Assembly: GCA_028288625.1 (NCBI GenBank) | Contig: JAQBNI010000136.1 | Location: 1-32,866 of the forward strand | Direction of reading: 5' to 3' | Source: Bacteroidota bacterium | GTDB lineage: Bacteria > Bacteroidota > Bacteroidia > Chitinophagales > JADIYW01 | DNA: 32,866 nucleotides | Shown: one piece after another, positions 16,957 to 25,321 of the stretch | How positions within the stretch are numbered: the first letter of the stretch is position 1 | Layout: every line of letters starts with the position of its first letter | Program-made: the position numbers and the translations under genes | The notes under the pieces: generated by a model | Told to the model about the DNA's origin: nothing | What the model saw: only the letters and a program-made list of their open reading frames with translations | Database searches by the model: none

Positions 16957-17490
16957 CTATTTTAATTTGTCTTTTAATTTATCTAAACCTGCCCATCTTG
17001 GGTCTACGGTATTATCTTCAATTTTTTGCTCTAACAACTTGATAATTTCTTCGTCGCAATATTCTGTTTCTCCCGGTTTGTCGCAAATTTTATGAACCGG
17101 GATGGATAAATGCGCGTAATCATACAAAAACTGCGTAATATCAATCACGGTATCATCCTTTGCGATATAAATGATCTCCACATCTTCCATATCCTTCAGC
17201 GCTTCATCATACGTATATTTTACATAAATGATGAACGACGTATGAATAGATAACGGAATGGAAGACGTACACCTGTCGCATTCGCCCCAGATCGTGCCAT
17301 CCATATCCACCTCAATAATGTAAGGCTCGTGGCGCTTATCAAAAGTGATATTCACCTGGATATTACACTTAGTGATCAGCGCATTATCAAAATTTGCAAA
17401 GAACGTTTCATCTAATTCATAAGAAAACTCATGAATTTCCCTTTTTAAGCCGGCATGAGGAATCTTATATTCTTTGAATAGGTCGGACAT
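16957..17490 (-). CDS. DUF177 (YceD-like) protein, 23S rRNA accumulation factor family
   Basis: A 177-residue protein of the DUF177/YceD family, encoded upstream of rpmF in most bacteria; in E. coli and plants members are linked to 23S rRNA accumulation. The ATG at 17490 (MSDLFKEYKIP) is chosen over a TTG 14 codons upstream because a good promoter ends inside that extension. A CxxC pair (ECDRCTSSI) and two later cysteines (ICDKPGETEYCDEE) match the conserved cysteine positions of the family and may bind zinc. The first gene of the DUF177-rpmF-efp operon, it has a short 5' leader. Confidence 0.88.
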   Translation of the reverse strand: MSDLFKEYKIPHAGLKREIHEFSYELDETFFANFDNALITKCNIQVNITFDKRHEPYIIEVDMDGTIWGECDRCTSSIPLSIHTSFIIYVKYTYDEALKDMEDVEIIYIAKDDTVIDITQFLYDYAHLSIPVHKICDKPGETEYCDEEIIKLLEQKIEDNTVDPRWAGLDKLKDKLK

Positions 17491-17521
17491 GCCACTTGTC
17501 TTTAGAATTAAAAAAGGATTG

Positions 17522-17552
17522 CAAAAATACAAATAAATCTGCGGAATTGAAA
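17522..17552 (-). promoter_or_regulatory. Promoter of the DUF177-rpmF-efp operon
   Basis: On the minus strand TTTC (17552-17549) and TATTTTTG (17529-17522) are spaced by 19 bp. This is three of four for the -33 element and an exact match for the -7 element of Bacteroidota promoters. The predicted start would be about 25 bp upstream of the ATG at 17490, which supports that start codon. Confidence 0.65.
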
Positions 17553-17617
17553 ATTGAAAATGCGAAAAAAGATAAAAAGTAAACAGCTTATTATCAGAGA
17601 GTTAGTTTATTCAACGA

Positions 17618-20600
17618 CTACTGTTTTATTATGTTTTTATTAAACACACCTTCTTTAGCGGTAAACTTCAAAATATACTCTGCCTTTGGAAGATGACTGA
17701 TATTCAGTAAAATTTCATTTTTATCGGGAATATTGACGGATTCAATGATCTTGCCATTCACGTCCACCAATTCTATTTTCTCGAGAGTTTTCAAATTCGA
17801 AAGTCCCTGGATATTTACCACTCCTGATGTTGGATTTGGATAAACAGAGATGGATTCTTCTAAACTTGCGTGATTTTTTATACCCGTCGCAACCGTTCGT
17901 TCCTGAACTGAAATATTATCGACCATCATTCCGCCATCAGGAATTTCTGCCTTTGTTGAATCCTGGAAACGCAAAACAAAAGTGGAGGAATGAGAAAGAT
18001 GTAAACTGTCAATGCCTCGCGATAAATTTACAGAATCCGTACTCCAGGTACCCAATGTATTATTTTTAAAATTGAATGCTTTTTTGAAGGTAGTTCCGCC
18101 ATTGTCAGAAATATAAATGCCGTCGTTCTGAGCTGTGTTTTCAAAACGCTTATAATCAAATTTTAAAAAAAGATTTTGCTGACCCGAAAGATTTAAACGG
18201 ATGTCATATCGCAATGTAACTGCTTTATCTGTAGAGCTTGCATTTAATTGCATGCTGTAATTTCCCGCCGGATCATTTGTCGGAGATGCTTTAATTCTTC
18301 CGTTCGGATTGCTGCGCAATAGTGAAGTGTAATTATCGATGTTTCCATTTTCAACATCAGCAGCATACGGAATTGATGCATATGCCTTCGTTTTTGGTTT
18401 TATCTTCGCTGCCCACACGCCTCTGCCGAATGTAAAAATAAACATCGTGCCATCCTCGCGAATCCTGATATCATTGGTCACGACATTCGGAATATCTGTT
18501 TCCTTTATCCAGTTTACACCGCCGTTTGTCGTATAATAAAATCCATTTTCAGTAGCTGCATAATATGTATTCTCCGGATCAAATACATCGAAAGCAACAG
18601 CATTTACAGGCATATCCGTTGGAAGATCGCCGGTAACGTTTGTAAACACCGGAGTTGAAGTTTCCGCTTTCTCTACTTTAAATATTTTCGGGAAAGTATC
18701 GAACACAGGCTTGCTGATCAGCAGTGTACTGTTGTTGAACGGATGTATTTCAATATCAGAATAAAAACAGCTGGAGCTTCCGCCGCAAATATTATAATCA
18801 GTTGCTACTGCAACAGTTTTACGAATAGTATCTGTTAAAGCATTTTCATAGCGGAATAATCCGTAACTGATCGGATTCGAAGTTTGTCCGAATTGGTAAA
18901 GAATAGGATCGTATTCCTTGCTGCATTCCAGCCAGTAGGTATAAAACACGTCAGAGCCCATTCTTTCCCAGTTGCTGCCTTTGTTCTTTGTACGCCATAC
19001 GCCGCTGTTTGTCCTGTAATACAGTTGTCTGTCGTCAGCATAATTCATCTGGTAAATGTTATAAAATCGCGTGCCTTCGACATCAGCCATAGGCGGAGTA
19101 GCCAACGAATACAAAGGCACTCCGGATGCGTAATTATCGGAGCGGTGTAAATAACCGTATTGCTGCGTGACGTATGCAAGGTTAGGATTGGTTTGACTGA
19201 TATGGCAATATCCGCCATCCGCAAATGTTACTTGTATTTTGTTGGCATTGATGTTGAGCTTTTGCGTGCCGTTATCCTGCGTGCCGCCGAGACAGCCATA
19301 TCCTGTCGCTTCATGGCTTCCGCCATTGAATTGTGTAACGCGATAACCCGGATTTTTTTCCGTTGGCGATAAAATGCTATTCCAATTAAATTGATAAATA
19401 CCACCGTCATTTCCAATCAGGAATTCATTTGGGAATTGCGGATTGAATGCATATGCGTGTTCATCGGAATGCACAATAGGAGTGGGTATCCACGGAATAG
19501 CGCCCGTGCCGCCTGTTGTTGTAAAAGAAGTAAGTACACCGCCGCAAATAATATAGTTTGGATTAACAGGATGAACCCCGAGCATTAAATTATAATCTCC
19601 CTGCGTTCCGATAATTGTAGGAACACTTAACGAACTCCATGTATTTCCTCCATCTGTGGATTTGCAAAATGCGAGAAGATCGTCATCATAAGTTTGAGAA
19701 CCAATTGCTGCATACATAATATTCGGTTGAGCATGGCAGTTCGCCAGCTCTATAATATTAAATTTTATAGGAAAAGCGGGACTGTTTATTTTTACAAATG
19801 TTCCCGGATCGCCGTTTGGAGATTTATAAATGCCAAGGGTTGAAGATGCCAGTAAAATAGAGCCATCCGGCAAAATTAAAATATCCGTGACTGCCTGGTT
19901 AACATCAAATACTTTTTGCCAGGTGGTGCCGCCATCGGGAGAGCGGTACAGTTCTCCGGAGTTCGTAGAAACATAGATCGTGTTGCTGTCTGTTAGGCTG
20001 TGCTCTATCTTCCATGTAAATTTAAAATCGGTGATAGCTAATGAAGTTGGCAGCACGTGGAATGTTTGTCCGCTGTCCGTCGATTTATAAATACCATTTC
20101 CAACAGTACTTGCTTTTTCACCGGTAGCATAATAAATAATTTTTGGATCGAAAGGATTTTGCGTGATCGATGTAACCGATAAATTTGCTGCATCGTCATC
20201 TACAGGATTCCAGCTGTTTCCCGAATTATTTGAAACCCACAAGCCGCCGGAAACTGCACCTGCAAATACTCTTTTCGGATTTGCAATATCATATAAAATA
20301 CTTCGCGTTCTGCCGCCAACTTCTCTTTTCGGTCCGATCTCTATCAGTGTATCAAATATGGGTGCAAGATTAGGGCGGTTTGCTGCTTTTCTTTTATCGT
20401 ATTGGTTCCATTCTTCGAATTTGCCGTAAGGAATATCTTTTACGTAAGATTCATCGCGCTTGTCTGCAGATCTTTTTTTATTTTCTTTTTTCTCCTGCTC
20501 TTCTTTTTCATGACTGCCTTCTTTGTACTCGCGCAATAATTTCTTTGCAAGCTTGAGTTGAGGTTTGGAGTGATAAAATTTTGACAATGCATCGTAATCA

Positions 20601-20671
20601 ACATTGTTTTGTGCCGTTATGATCATTGAAAAAAAAGACAGAAAGAATAAAAATGTAAAGATCTTCTTCAT
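17618..20671 (-). CDS. Secreted Asp-box (BNR/sortilin-like) beta-propeller protein with T9SS sorting domain
   Basis: A 1017-residue exported protein. A Sec signal peptide (1-20, KKIFTFLFFLSFFSM) precedes a strongly charged Lys/Glu stretch (about 42-78). The body is a beta-propeller with at least six Asp-box motifs of the SxDxGxTW type, such as SNNSGNSW (147-154), SPDGGTTW, STDGGNTW and TTNGGVNW, as in the VPS10/sortilin and xyloglucanase-type propellers. A jelly-roll-like region (from about 755, ENGNIDNYTSL) precedes a type A T9SS C-terminal domain (VYPNPTSG to the end), so the protein crosses the outer membrane through T9SS. Catalytic residues for a glycosidase are not identified; adhesion or glycan binding is equally possible. 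It is monocistronic. Confidence 0.85.
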   Translation of the reverse strand: MKKIFTFLFFLSFFSMIITAQNNVDYDALSKFYHSKPQLKLAKKLLREYKEGSHEKEEQEKKENKKRSADKRDESYVKDIPYGKFEEWNQYDKRKAANRPNLAPIFDTLIEIGPKREVGGRTRSILYDIANPKRVFAGAVSGGLWVSNNSGNSWNPVDDDAANLSVTSITQNPFDPKIIYYATGEKASTVGNGIYKSTDSGQTFHVLPTSLAITDFKFTWKIEHSLTDSNTIYVSTNSGELYRSPDGGTTWQKVFDVNQAVTDILILPDGSILLASSTLGIYKSPNGDPGTFVKINSPAFPIKFNIIELANCHAQPNIMYAAIGSQTYDDDLLAFCKSTDGGNTWSSLSVPTIIGTQGDYNLMLGVHPVNPNYIICGGVLTSFTTTGGTGAIPWIPTPIVHSDEHAYAFNPQFPNEFLIGNDGGIYQFNWNSILSPTEKNPGYRVTQFNGGSHEATGYGCLGGTQDNGTQKLNINANKIQVTFADGGYCHISQTNPNLAYVTQQYGYLHRSDNYASGVPLYSLATPPMADVEGTRFYNIYQMNYADDRQLYYRTNSGVWRTKNKGSNWERMGSDVFYTYWLECSKEYDPILYQFGQTSNPISYGLFRYENALTDTIRKTVAVATDYNICGGSSSCFYSDIEIHPFNNSTLLISKPVFDTFPKIFKVEKAETSTPVFTNVTGDLPTDMPVNAVAFDVFDPENTYYAATENGFYYTTNGGVNWIKETDIPNVVTNDIRIREDGTMFIFTFGRGVWAAKIKPKTKAYASIPYAADVENGNIDNYTSLLRSNPNGRIKASPTNDPAGNYSMQLNASSTDKAVTLRYDIRLNLSGQQNLFLKFDYKRFENTAQNDGIYISDNGGTTFKKAFNFKNNTLGTWSTDSVNLSRGIDSLHLSHSSTFVLRFQDSTKAEIPDGGMMVDNISVQERTVATGIKNHASLEESISVYPNPTSGVVNIQGLSNLKTLEKIELVDVNGKIIESVNIPDKNEILLNISHLPKAEYILKFTAKEGVFNKNIIKQ

Positions 20672-20688
20672 GGGGAAAAATTGAATAT

Positions 20689-20696
20689 TAAAGATA
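20689..20696 (-). promoter_or_regulatory. Possible promoter -7 element of the Asp-box protein gene
   Basis: On the minus strand these bases read TATCTTTA, seven of eight for TAnnTTTG, 17 bp before the ATG at 20671. No convincing TTTG lies 19-20 bp upstream, so this is a weak call in an AT-rich divergent spacer. Confidence 0.3.
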
Positions 20697-20821
20697 CGGA
20701 ATCAGGAAGGATTTTTAAGCGAATGAATTTAAATTAACAGATATCAGAAATCAAACTATCATGAATTTCTACAAATGAATAAATATTTTAAATAAACAAT
20801 TAAATATGTGTAAATTTAAAT

Positions 20822-21316
20822 ATGAAATTGTCTCTGTTCTTAATTCTTAGTATACTTTGTTTTGCCTTGAATGCACAAGTCCAGGTAAAGCCACAGTCAA
20901 TAAATGCAGGAGGAAAATCATTTCAAAAAGTAAATGCAGGAGTTACATTTACGGTGGGAGAGATTATTGTTAAGCCGATGCAAACCAGTGATGTGATATT
21001 GTCTAATGGAATGATCGCATCAGCAGTACCGTTTATTGTTACTAAAGTAGTGAACAACAGGAATGATTTTCAATTTAATCTCTTTCCAAATCCAGCGAGT
21101 CAAACGGCTACTTTTAAAATGGAAAGCAGGAATGACCTTCCTGTGTTATTAAAAATTACAGATATACAGGGAAGGGTGGTGATGGAGCAAAACTTACCGC
21201 ATAGCTTTAATGAATATTCATTTTCAGTAAATAGCTGGACGAAAGGAATGTATATATTGAATGTGTATGGACAACAAGGAGAATCCCTGGGATATATCAA
21301 ATTTCAAAAACAATAG
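20822..21316 (+). CDS. Small secreted protein with T9SS sorting domain
   Basis: A 164-residue exported protein. A signal peptide (1-18, LSLFLILSILCFALNA) is followed by a short beta domain with NAGVTFTVGEIIV and ILSNGMI, a pattern common at the N-side of Bacteroidota T9SS proteins. From about residue 83 it has a complete type A sorting domain (FQLFPNPASQ-like FNLFPNPASQ, then GMYILNVYG). Almost half the protein is therefore the sorting signal. It is co-transcribed with the next gene, whose ATG is 2 bp beyond this stop. Function unknown; a surface-structural or accessory role for the downstream protein is a guess. Confidence 0.82.
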   Translation: MKLSLFLILSILCFALNAQVQVKPQSINAGGKSFQKVNAGVTFTVGEIIVKPMQTSDVILSNGMIASAVPFIVTKVVNNRNDFQFNLFPNPASQTATFKMESRNDLPVLLKITDIQGRVVMEQNLPHSFNEYSFSVNSWTKGMYILNVYGQQGESLGYIKFQKQ

Positions 21317-21318
21317 AG

Positions 21319-22536
21319 ATGAAAAATTTTCTTACACTTTGCATTTTCTTTTTGAGTGCATGTATTTGTCTGGGTCAGGCTCCACAAGCATTTAACTATA
21401 GTGCAGTTGTGAGAAACGGGAGCGGTGTTCCCATACCTAATCAAAATGTAAAATTCCGTTTGAGCATTTTACGTGGTACGATCACTGGTCCGAGCGTATA
21501 TGTAGAAACGCATTCCACTACGACAGATGGCAATGGAATGGTGAATTTAGAGATAGGTCGGGGTACCATAATAAGTGGAGTATTTGCTGCAATTCCATGG
21601 AATAACGATGCTTTCTTTTTCCAGGTAGAAGTAGATCCTACCGGAGGCAATGCATTTCAAATGATGGGAACTACCCAGTTTTTAAGTGTTCCATACGCAT
21701 TGAATGCTAAGTATGCTGAAAGCGTGGCGGCGCAGTTTGGATTGTTTCATGACCAGGACACAGTCTTTACATATAAAAATAATAATCTGAGGCATTTTGG
21801 AACAATAAATCCATTCCGCAATTTTATAAAATATTTTGGCGGTAGTCCGGAAGATTTTACATTTCATGTTACTTCAATTCCACTGGGAATTTCTTTTATT
21901 CCTTCCTCTGATTTTCATTCTGTCGAAGAGCTGAAAAACAGGTCTGAATTTATAGAATTACCGGTGTTGAATATTTCTTCCGCAGCTGCAAATGGATTTT
22001 TTACAATCAATACTGATATTACAACTGCATCAAACCGGGTTACAAATAATAGTTTTGTATTGAACGTGATCGATGATTGTTTTGCTGACAGTAAAATTCC
22101 TGATAATGCCTCAGCAACTACATCAGTTGGATTAGTAGGTTGGCTCTGCGGAAATCATGATGCAGTTGATAGTACTGTTGTGACAATAATAAACCCGAAT
22201 CCGAGCGATTGCGCTTTTAAAGTGAAACTGAATAAATATAACCTCACCTTTGATTGCGCGATCATCCAGGATTCTATATTTATTACAGGAACGGGAAACA
22301 TCGGACCAATAACAGGTGTCAATTCCACTGTAAATTCTATCGCGATTAATGGTGGATATGGCTATATTTATTCTGATTTGAACGCAAGACCATTTGTTCC
22401 GTCATCCATCACTTTGTATTTTAATACAATAATGAATTACACAATTGCCAGCGGATTTTGCGCAAACGGCACATACACTATAAATCTTACCGGGTTAACC
22501 GATGCAGAAGGATCTGCAGTATGGGTAGGTTGGTGA
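21319..22536 (+). CDS. Secreted protein with Bacteroidota 'FNYxAVVRNxxG' N-terminal domain
   Basis: A 405-residue exported protein with a signal peptide (1-19) and the N-terminal beta domain widespread in Bacteroidota surface proteins: QAPQAFNYSAVVRNGSG, then YVETHSTTTDGNG, EVDPTGGNAFQMMGT and LSVPYALNAKYAES (about 20-136). In many relatives this is followed by coiled-coil, collagen-like or tail-fibre segments. Here it is followed by about 270 residues that I do not recognise, beta-rich with several cysteines and no clear T9SS sorting domain. It shares an operon with the small T9SS protein. The stop is 3 bp from the convergent hpt stop. Confidence 0.75.
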   Translation: MKNFLTLCIFFLSACICLGQAPQAFNYSAVVRNGSGVPIPNQNVKFRLSILRGTITGPSVYVETHSTTTDGNGMVNLEIGRGTIISGVFAAIPWNNDAFFFQVEVDPTGGNAFQMMGTTQFLSVPYALNAKYAESVAAQFGLFHDQDTVFTYKNNNLRHFGTINPFRNFIKYFGGSPEDFTFHVTSIPLGISFIPSSDFHSVEELKNRSEFIELPVLNISSAAANGFFTINTDITTASNRVTNNSFVLNVIDDCFADSKIPDNASATTSVGLVGWLCGNHDAVDSTVVTIINPNPSDCAFKVKLNKYNLTFDCAIIQDSIFITGTGNIGPITGVNSTVNSIAINGGYGYIYSDLNARPFVPSSITLYFNTIMNYTIASGFCANGTYTINLTGLTDAEGSAVWVGW

Positions 22537-22539
22537 TGT

Positions 22540-23079
22540 TTATTGGGCTAACTGATACACCGCGGGGAAATTTCTGCCTTCTCCATCATAATCCAAGCCA
22601 TAACCGATCACGAATAAATTTGGAATAGAAAATCCTGTGATATCTATTGCAATATCATGCTCAAGGTTCTCAGGCTTGAATAAAAAAGAAACCAATGAAA
22701 CAGATTGCGGCTGAAGCGTTTCGAGGTACTGCTTAAAAAACAGCATGGTCAATCCTGAATCTACAATGTCTTCCAGGATAATAATATCGCGTCCTTTTAT
22801 TCTCGCTTCATTTAAACCGAGCTCGATATTAATTTTTCCGGAAGACAGCATACCTTCATAAGAAGTGAGTTTTACAAATTCAATTTCACACGCGGAATTG
22901 TATTGTTTTAAAAGATCGGAAGCAAACATGAATGCGCCGCGCAGCACAACAATAAAAACAGGCTTTTTATTTTTAAATTTTTTAAGAAGCTCGTTAGTGA
23001 TCTCTTTAATGCGTGATTGAATTTCACTTTCGGAAAGATATAACTGGAAGCGTTTGTCTTTGAGTTGGATCGTTTGCAC
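22540..23079 (-). CDS. hpt: Hypoxanthine phosphoribosyltransferase
   Basis: A 179-residue purine-salvage enzyme converting hypoxanthine or guanine plus PRPP to IMP or GMP. The PPi-binding loop VLRGAFMF (45-52) and the PRPP motif IIILEDIVDSGLT (99-111, acidic pair E103-D104) are clear, and the base-binding end is YGLDYDGEGRNFP. The start is a GTG at 23079 directly after the TAA of the glucosaminidase gene, so translation is probably coupled. It is the last gene of the four-gene minus-strand group starting at 25825. Length is normal for bacterial Hpt. Confidence 0.94.
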   Translation of the reverse strand: MQTIQLKDKRFQLYLSESEIQSRIKEITNELLKKFKNKKPVFIVVLRGAFMFASDLLKQYNSACEIEFVKLTSYEGMLSSGKINIELGLNEARIKGRDIIILEDIVDSGLTMLFFKQYLETLQPQSVSLVSFLFKPENLEHDIAIDITGFSIPNLFVIGYGLDYDGEGRNFPAVYQLAQ

Positions 23080-24597
23080 TTAAGGCTGTATTTTCAAAAC
23101 CTGCCCTAATTTAATGTTTTGATCGGACAAATTATTCCATTCCATGATCTGCGAAAGTGAAATATTATAACGCTTGGAAATGTTGTACATCGTATCTCCT
23201 TTAATTACCGTATGAAACGCATTGGTGGATTTAGGGAGTTTGCCATAATCTATCACTGAAGGATAAATGGTTTTTTCTTCCGTTTGCACCACAGGAGATG
23301 ATTGCGGTGTATTATTTACCGAAGCAGTCATCTCAACATCCGTAATTGTTTTATTTTTTTCTGAGTCCTGTTTTAAGTCTTCAGAAGGTGTTTGCTGTAC
23401 AGGTGTATTTTGTACAACGGACTCTTCAGGTGATGTGGTTATAGTTTTTAACGGTTCTTCCGCCGGCGGTCTAACAGCAAACGGGGCGTCTACAGCAGCT
23501 ACCGGTGCTGCTTCCACTTCTTTTTTCAGCACATTTACAGGACGCAGCTTAGGCTTTACTGCAACAGTTCCTTTCAGGTAAAGATTTTCGTTGACCGCAG
23601 CTTCTTCTCCTGAAACCATTCGGTTATGCTTTAATAAAGCCGCAAGCCGTATCCCTTTTTTCTGAGAGATGCCCCACATATTATCACCTTCCTGTACAAT
23701 GTAATCACCTTCACGATTTCTATCTTTTTTTTGTTGAATGAAAAGCGGCTGACCCGGCTTGATCATATTTTCATCCGTGATATCATTATAGAAAAGAAGA
23801 TCTTGCTTTGAGATATTTAATATGCCGCCGATTAAAGCCAGCGTTTCATTTTGTCCAACCTGCACCGCCTTTCTGCGATTTATTTTAATGATCTTTTGTT
23901 CTCCAACAGGTAAAGAACCCGGTACCACCGTTTCAATTTCAACATCAGGTGTTACTTCACTTTTTTTTTCTACGTCTTGCGGCGCATCCGTTGATATACT
24001 ATCCATATCCATGAAATCCAGGTCTTCCTGTTTGCCTGCAATTACGGGCTGTGTGACAGCATTCACATAAGCAGGCTGTCCGCCATTGTCAAAAAGATTC
24101 AATTGAAAATCCTCAATAGTTTTGATCAGGATATCAGGATATTTGGGATTCGTTGCGTAGCCCGCTTTTTTTAATCCGTATGCCCAACTCTTATAATCTG
24201 TTTTATCCAGTTCAAATAATTGAGCATATCGCGGACGGTTAACGAGAAAGTTGGTGTGGTCTTTATAAGAATCTTCTGCTTTGTCATACACTCTGAAGCA
24301 TTCATCAGGCGAATCATCAGTATATTTAAAAGTTTTCCCGGTCCAGTTCTCATGACATTTAATACCGAAATGATTGTTGGTGTTTATAGCGAGATAACTT
24401 TTACCCAAACCGCTTTCGTGAATTCCCTGTGCTAAAGTTATGCTTGCAGGAATCCCGGAACGATTCATTTCTTCGATCGCGACATCTTTGTATTGTTGAA
24501 TGTAAACTCTCGTTGCTACAGTATCGATCCGCTGCGCCCATGCAGCTAATGACAGCATCGAAATTAAAAGGGTAATCTGGTATCGTATATTTTTCAT
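23080..24597 (-). CDS. Exported glucosaminidase with three LysM domains
   Basis: A 505-residue cell-wall hydrolase. A signal peptide (1-21) is followed by a GH73-type N-acetylglucosaminidase domain (about 28-170) with the presumed catalytic Glu61 in LAQGIHESGLGKSY and the fold-typical NNHFGIKC and KAGYATNPKY. A first, divergent LysM (about 250-292), a second LysM (YIVQEGDNMWGIS onward) and, after a Pro/Val/Thr/Glu-rich linker (about 355-455), a terminal canonical LysM (FHTVIKGDTMYNISKRYNIS) bind peptidoglycan. It probably cleaves glycan strands during growth or daughter-cell separation. One base separates it from the methyltransferase stop upstream (TAATATG). Confidence 0.92.
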   Translation of the reverse strand: MKNIRYQITLLISMLSLAAWAQRIDTVATRVYIQQYKDVAIEEMNRSGIPASITLAQGIHESGLGKSYLAINTNNHFGIKCHENWTGKTFKYTDDSPDECFRVYDKAEDSYKDHTNFLVNRPRYAQLFELDKTDYKSWAYGLKKAGYATNPKYPDILIKTIEDFQLNLFDNGGQPAYVNAVTQPVIAGKQEDLDFMDMDSISTDAPQDVEKKSEVTPDVEIETVVPGSLPVGEQKIIKINRRKAVQVGQNETLALIGGILNISKQDLLFYNDITDENMIKPGQPLFIQQKKDRNREGDYIVQEGDNMWGISQKKGIRLAALLKHNRMVSGEEAAVNENLYLKGTVAVKPKLRPVNVLKKEVEAAPVAAVDAPFAVRPPAEEPLKTITTSPEESVVQNTPVQQTPSEDLKQDSEKNKTITDVEMTASVNNTPQSSPVVQTEEKTIYPSVIDYGKLPKSTNAFHTVIKGDTMYNISKRYNISLSQIMEWNNLSDQNIKLGQVLKIQP

Positions 24598-24598
24598 A

Positions 24599-25234
24599 TT
24601 ATTTTTTTCTGATCATCATTATGCCGTCCCGTATGGAGATAATAACGTTATCTACGCGATTATCTTGTTGGACCCTGGTGTTAAATTCCGCTAATTTTTG
24701 TGTGTCCTTATCTTTTTGTTCCTGTATGATTTTCCCGCTCCATAAAACATTGTCTGCTAAAATAAATCCGCCGCTTCTTACCTTATCAAAAACGAGATCA
24801 TAATACAAGCTGTAATTCTGTTTATCTGCATCGATAAAAACGAGATCAAACGTTTCGTTTAATTTCTGAATTTCCTCTCTTGCATCCCCGATGATCTGAA
24901 TGATCTTCTTTTGCAATCCTGCTTTTTCAATATATGTTTTCACTAAATCTTCCAGTTCTTCGTTGATATCGATCGTAAATAATTTTCCTTCTTTCGTTAA
25001 TCCTTCTGCTAAACAAATTGCTGCATAACCTGTATATGTGCCGATCTCCAGCACACGTTCAGGTTTGATCATCTGCGAAATAAACTTCAGGAATTGTCCC
25101 TGCACTTTTCCGCTCAGCATTTGCGGCATCAATATATCTGCGTCTGTTTTCCTGTGCAATGCCGCAAGCACTTCCGGTTCATCAGTAGAATGACGCTCAA
25201 TATATTTTTCTATTTCTTCAGAAACTAAATTCAT
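24599..25234 (-). CDS. SAM-dependent O-methyltransferase (caffeoyl-CoA OMT-like family)
   Basis: A 211-residue class I methyltransferase of the catechol/caffeoyl-CoA O-methyltransferase group (methyltransferase_3). SAM motif I is VLEIGTYTGYAAICLAEG (61-78), the acidic ribose ligand is in FTIDINEE, and the divalent-metal site is formed by VFIDADK (D135 and D137) with D161-N162 in ILADNVLW. These enzymes methylate hydroxyl groups of small aromatic or catechol-like compounds; the natural substrate in Bacteroidota is not known. It is followed after 1 bp by the glucosaminidase gene and preceded by a word-repeat palindrome (25241-25318). Confidence 0.9.
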   Translation of the reverse strand: MNLVSEEIEKYIERHSTDEPEVLAALHRKTDADILMPQMLSGKVQGQFLKFISQMIKPERVLEIGTYTGYAAICLAEGLTKEGKLFTIDINEELEDLVKTYIEKAGLQKKIIQIIGDAREEIQKLNETFDLVFIDADKQNYSLYYDLVFDKVRSGGFILADNVLWSGKIIQEQKDKDTQKLAEFNTRVQQDNRVDNVIISIRDGIMMIRKK

Positions 25235-25240
25235 TTCCCC

Positions 25241-25318
25241 AATTTGAAAATTTGAAGATGAGTTAATTTGAAAATTGTTTCTAATCGTATCATTTTCAAA
25301 TTTTCAAATCTTCAAATT
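25241..25318. repeat. Word-repeat inverted element (AATTTGAARAT units)
   Basis: The left arm (25241-25259 and 25265-25277) contains copies of AATTTGAAAAT and TTTGAAGAT. The right arm (25291-25318) carries the same words in reverse complement (CAAATCTTCAAATT). The arms can form a long, imperfect, AT-only hairpin that fills the space between the O-methyltransferase start and the biotinyl-protein stop. Confidence 0.75.
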
Positions 25319-25321
25319 GTG

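Noticed and set aside
23267-23581. A 104-codon plus-strand frame inside the LysM glucosaminidase gene
   Set aside because: It mirrors the low-complexity Pro/Val/Thr/Glu linker of the real protein and gives Ser/Thr/Gly-rich low-complexity sequence with no start signals.
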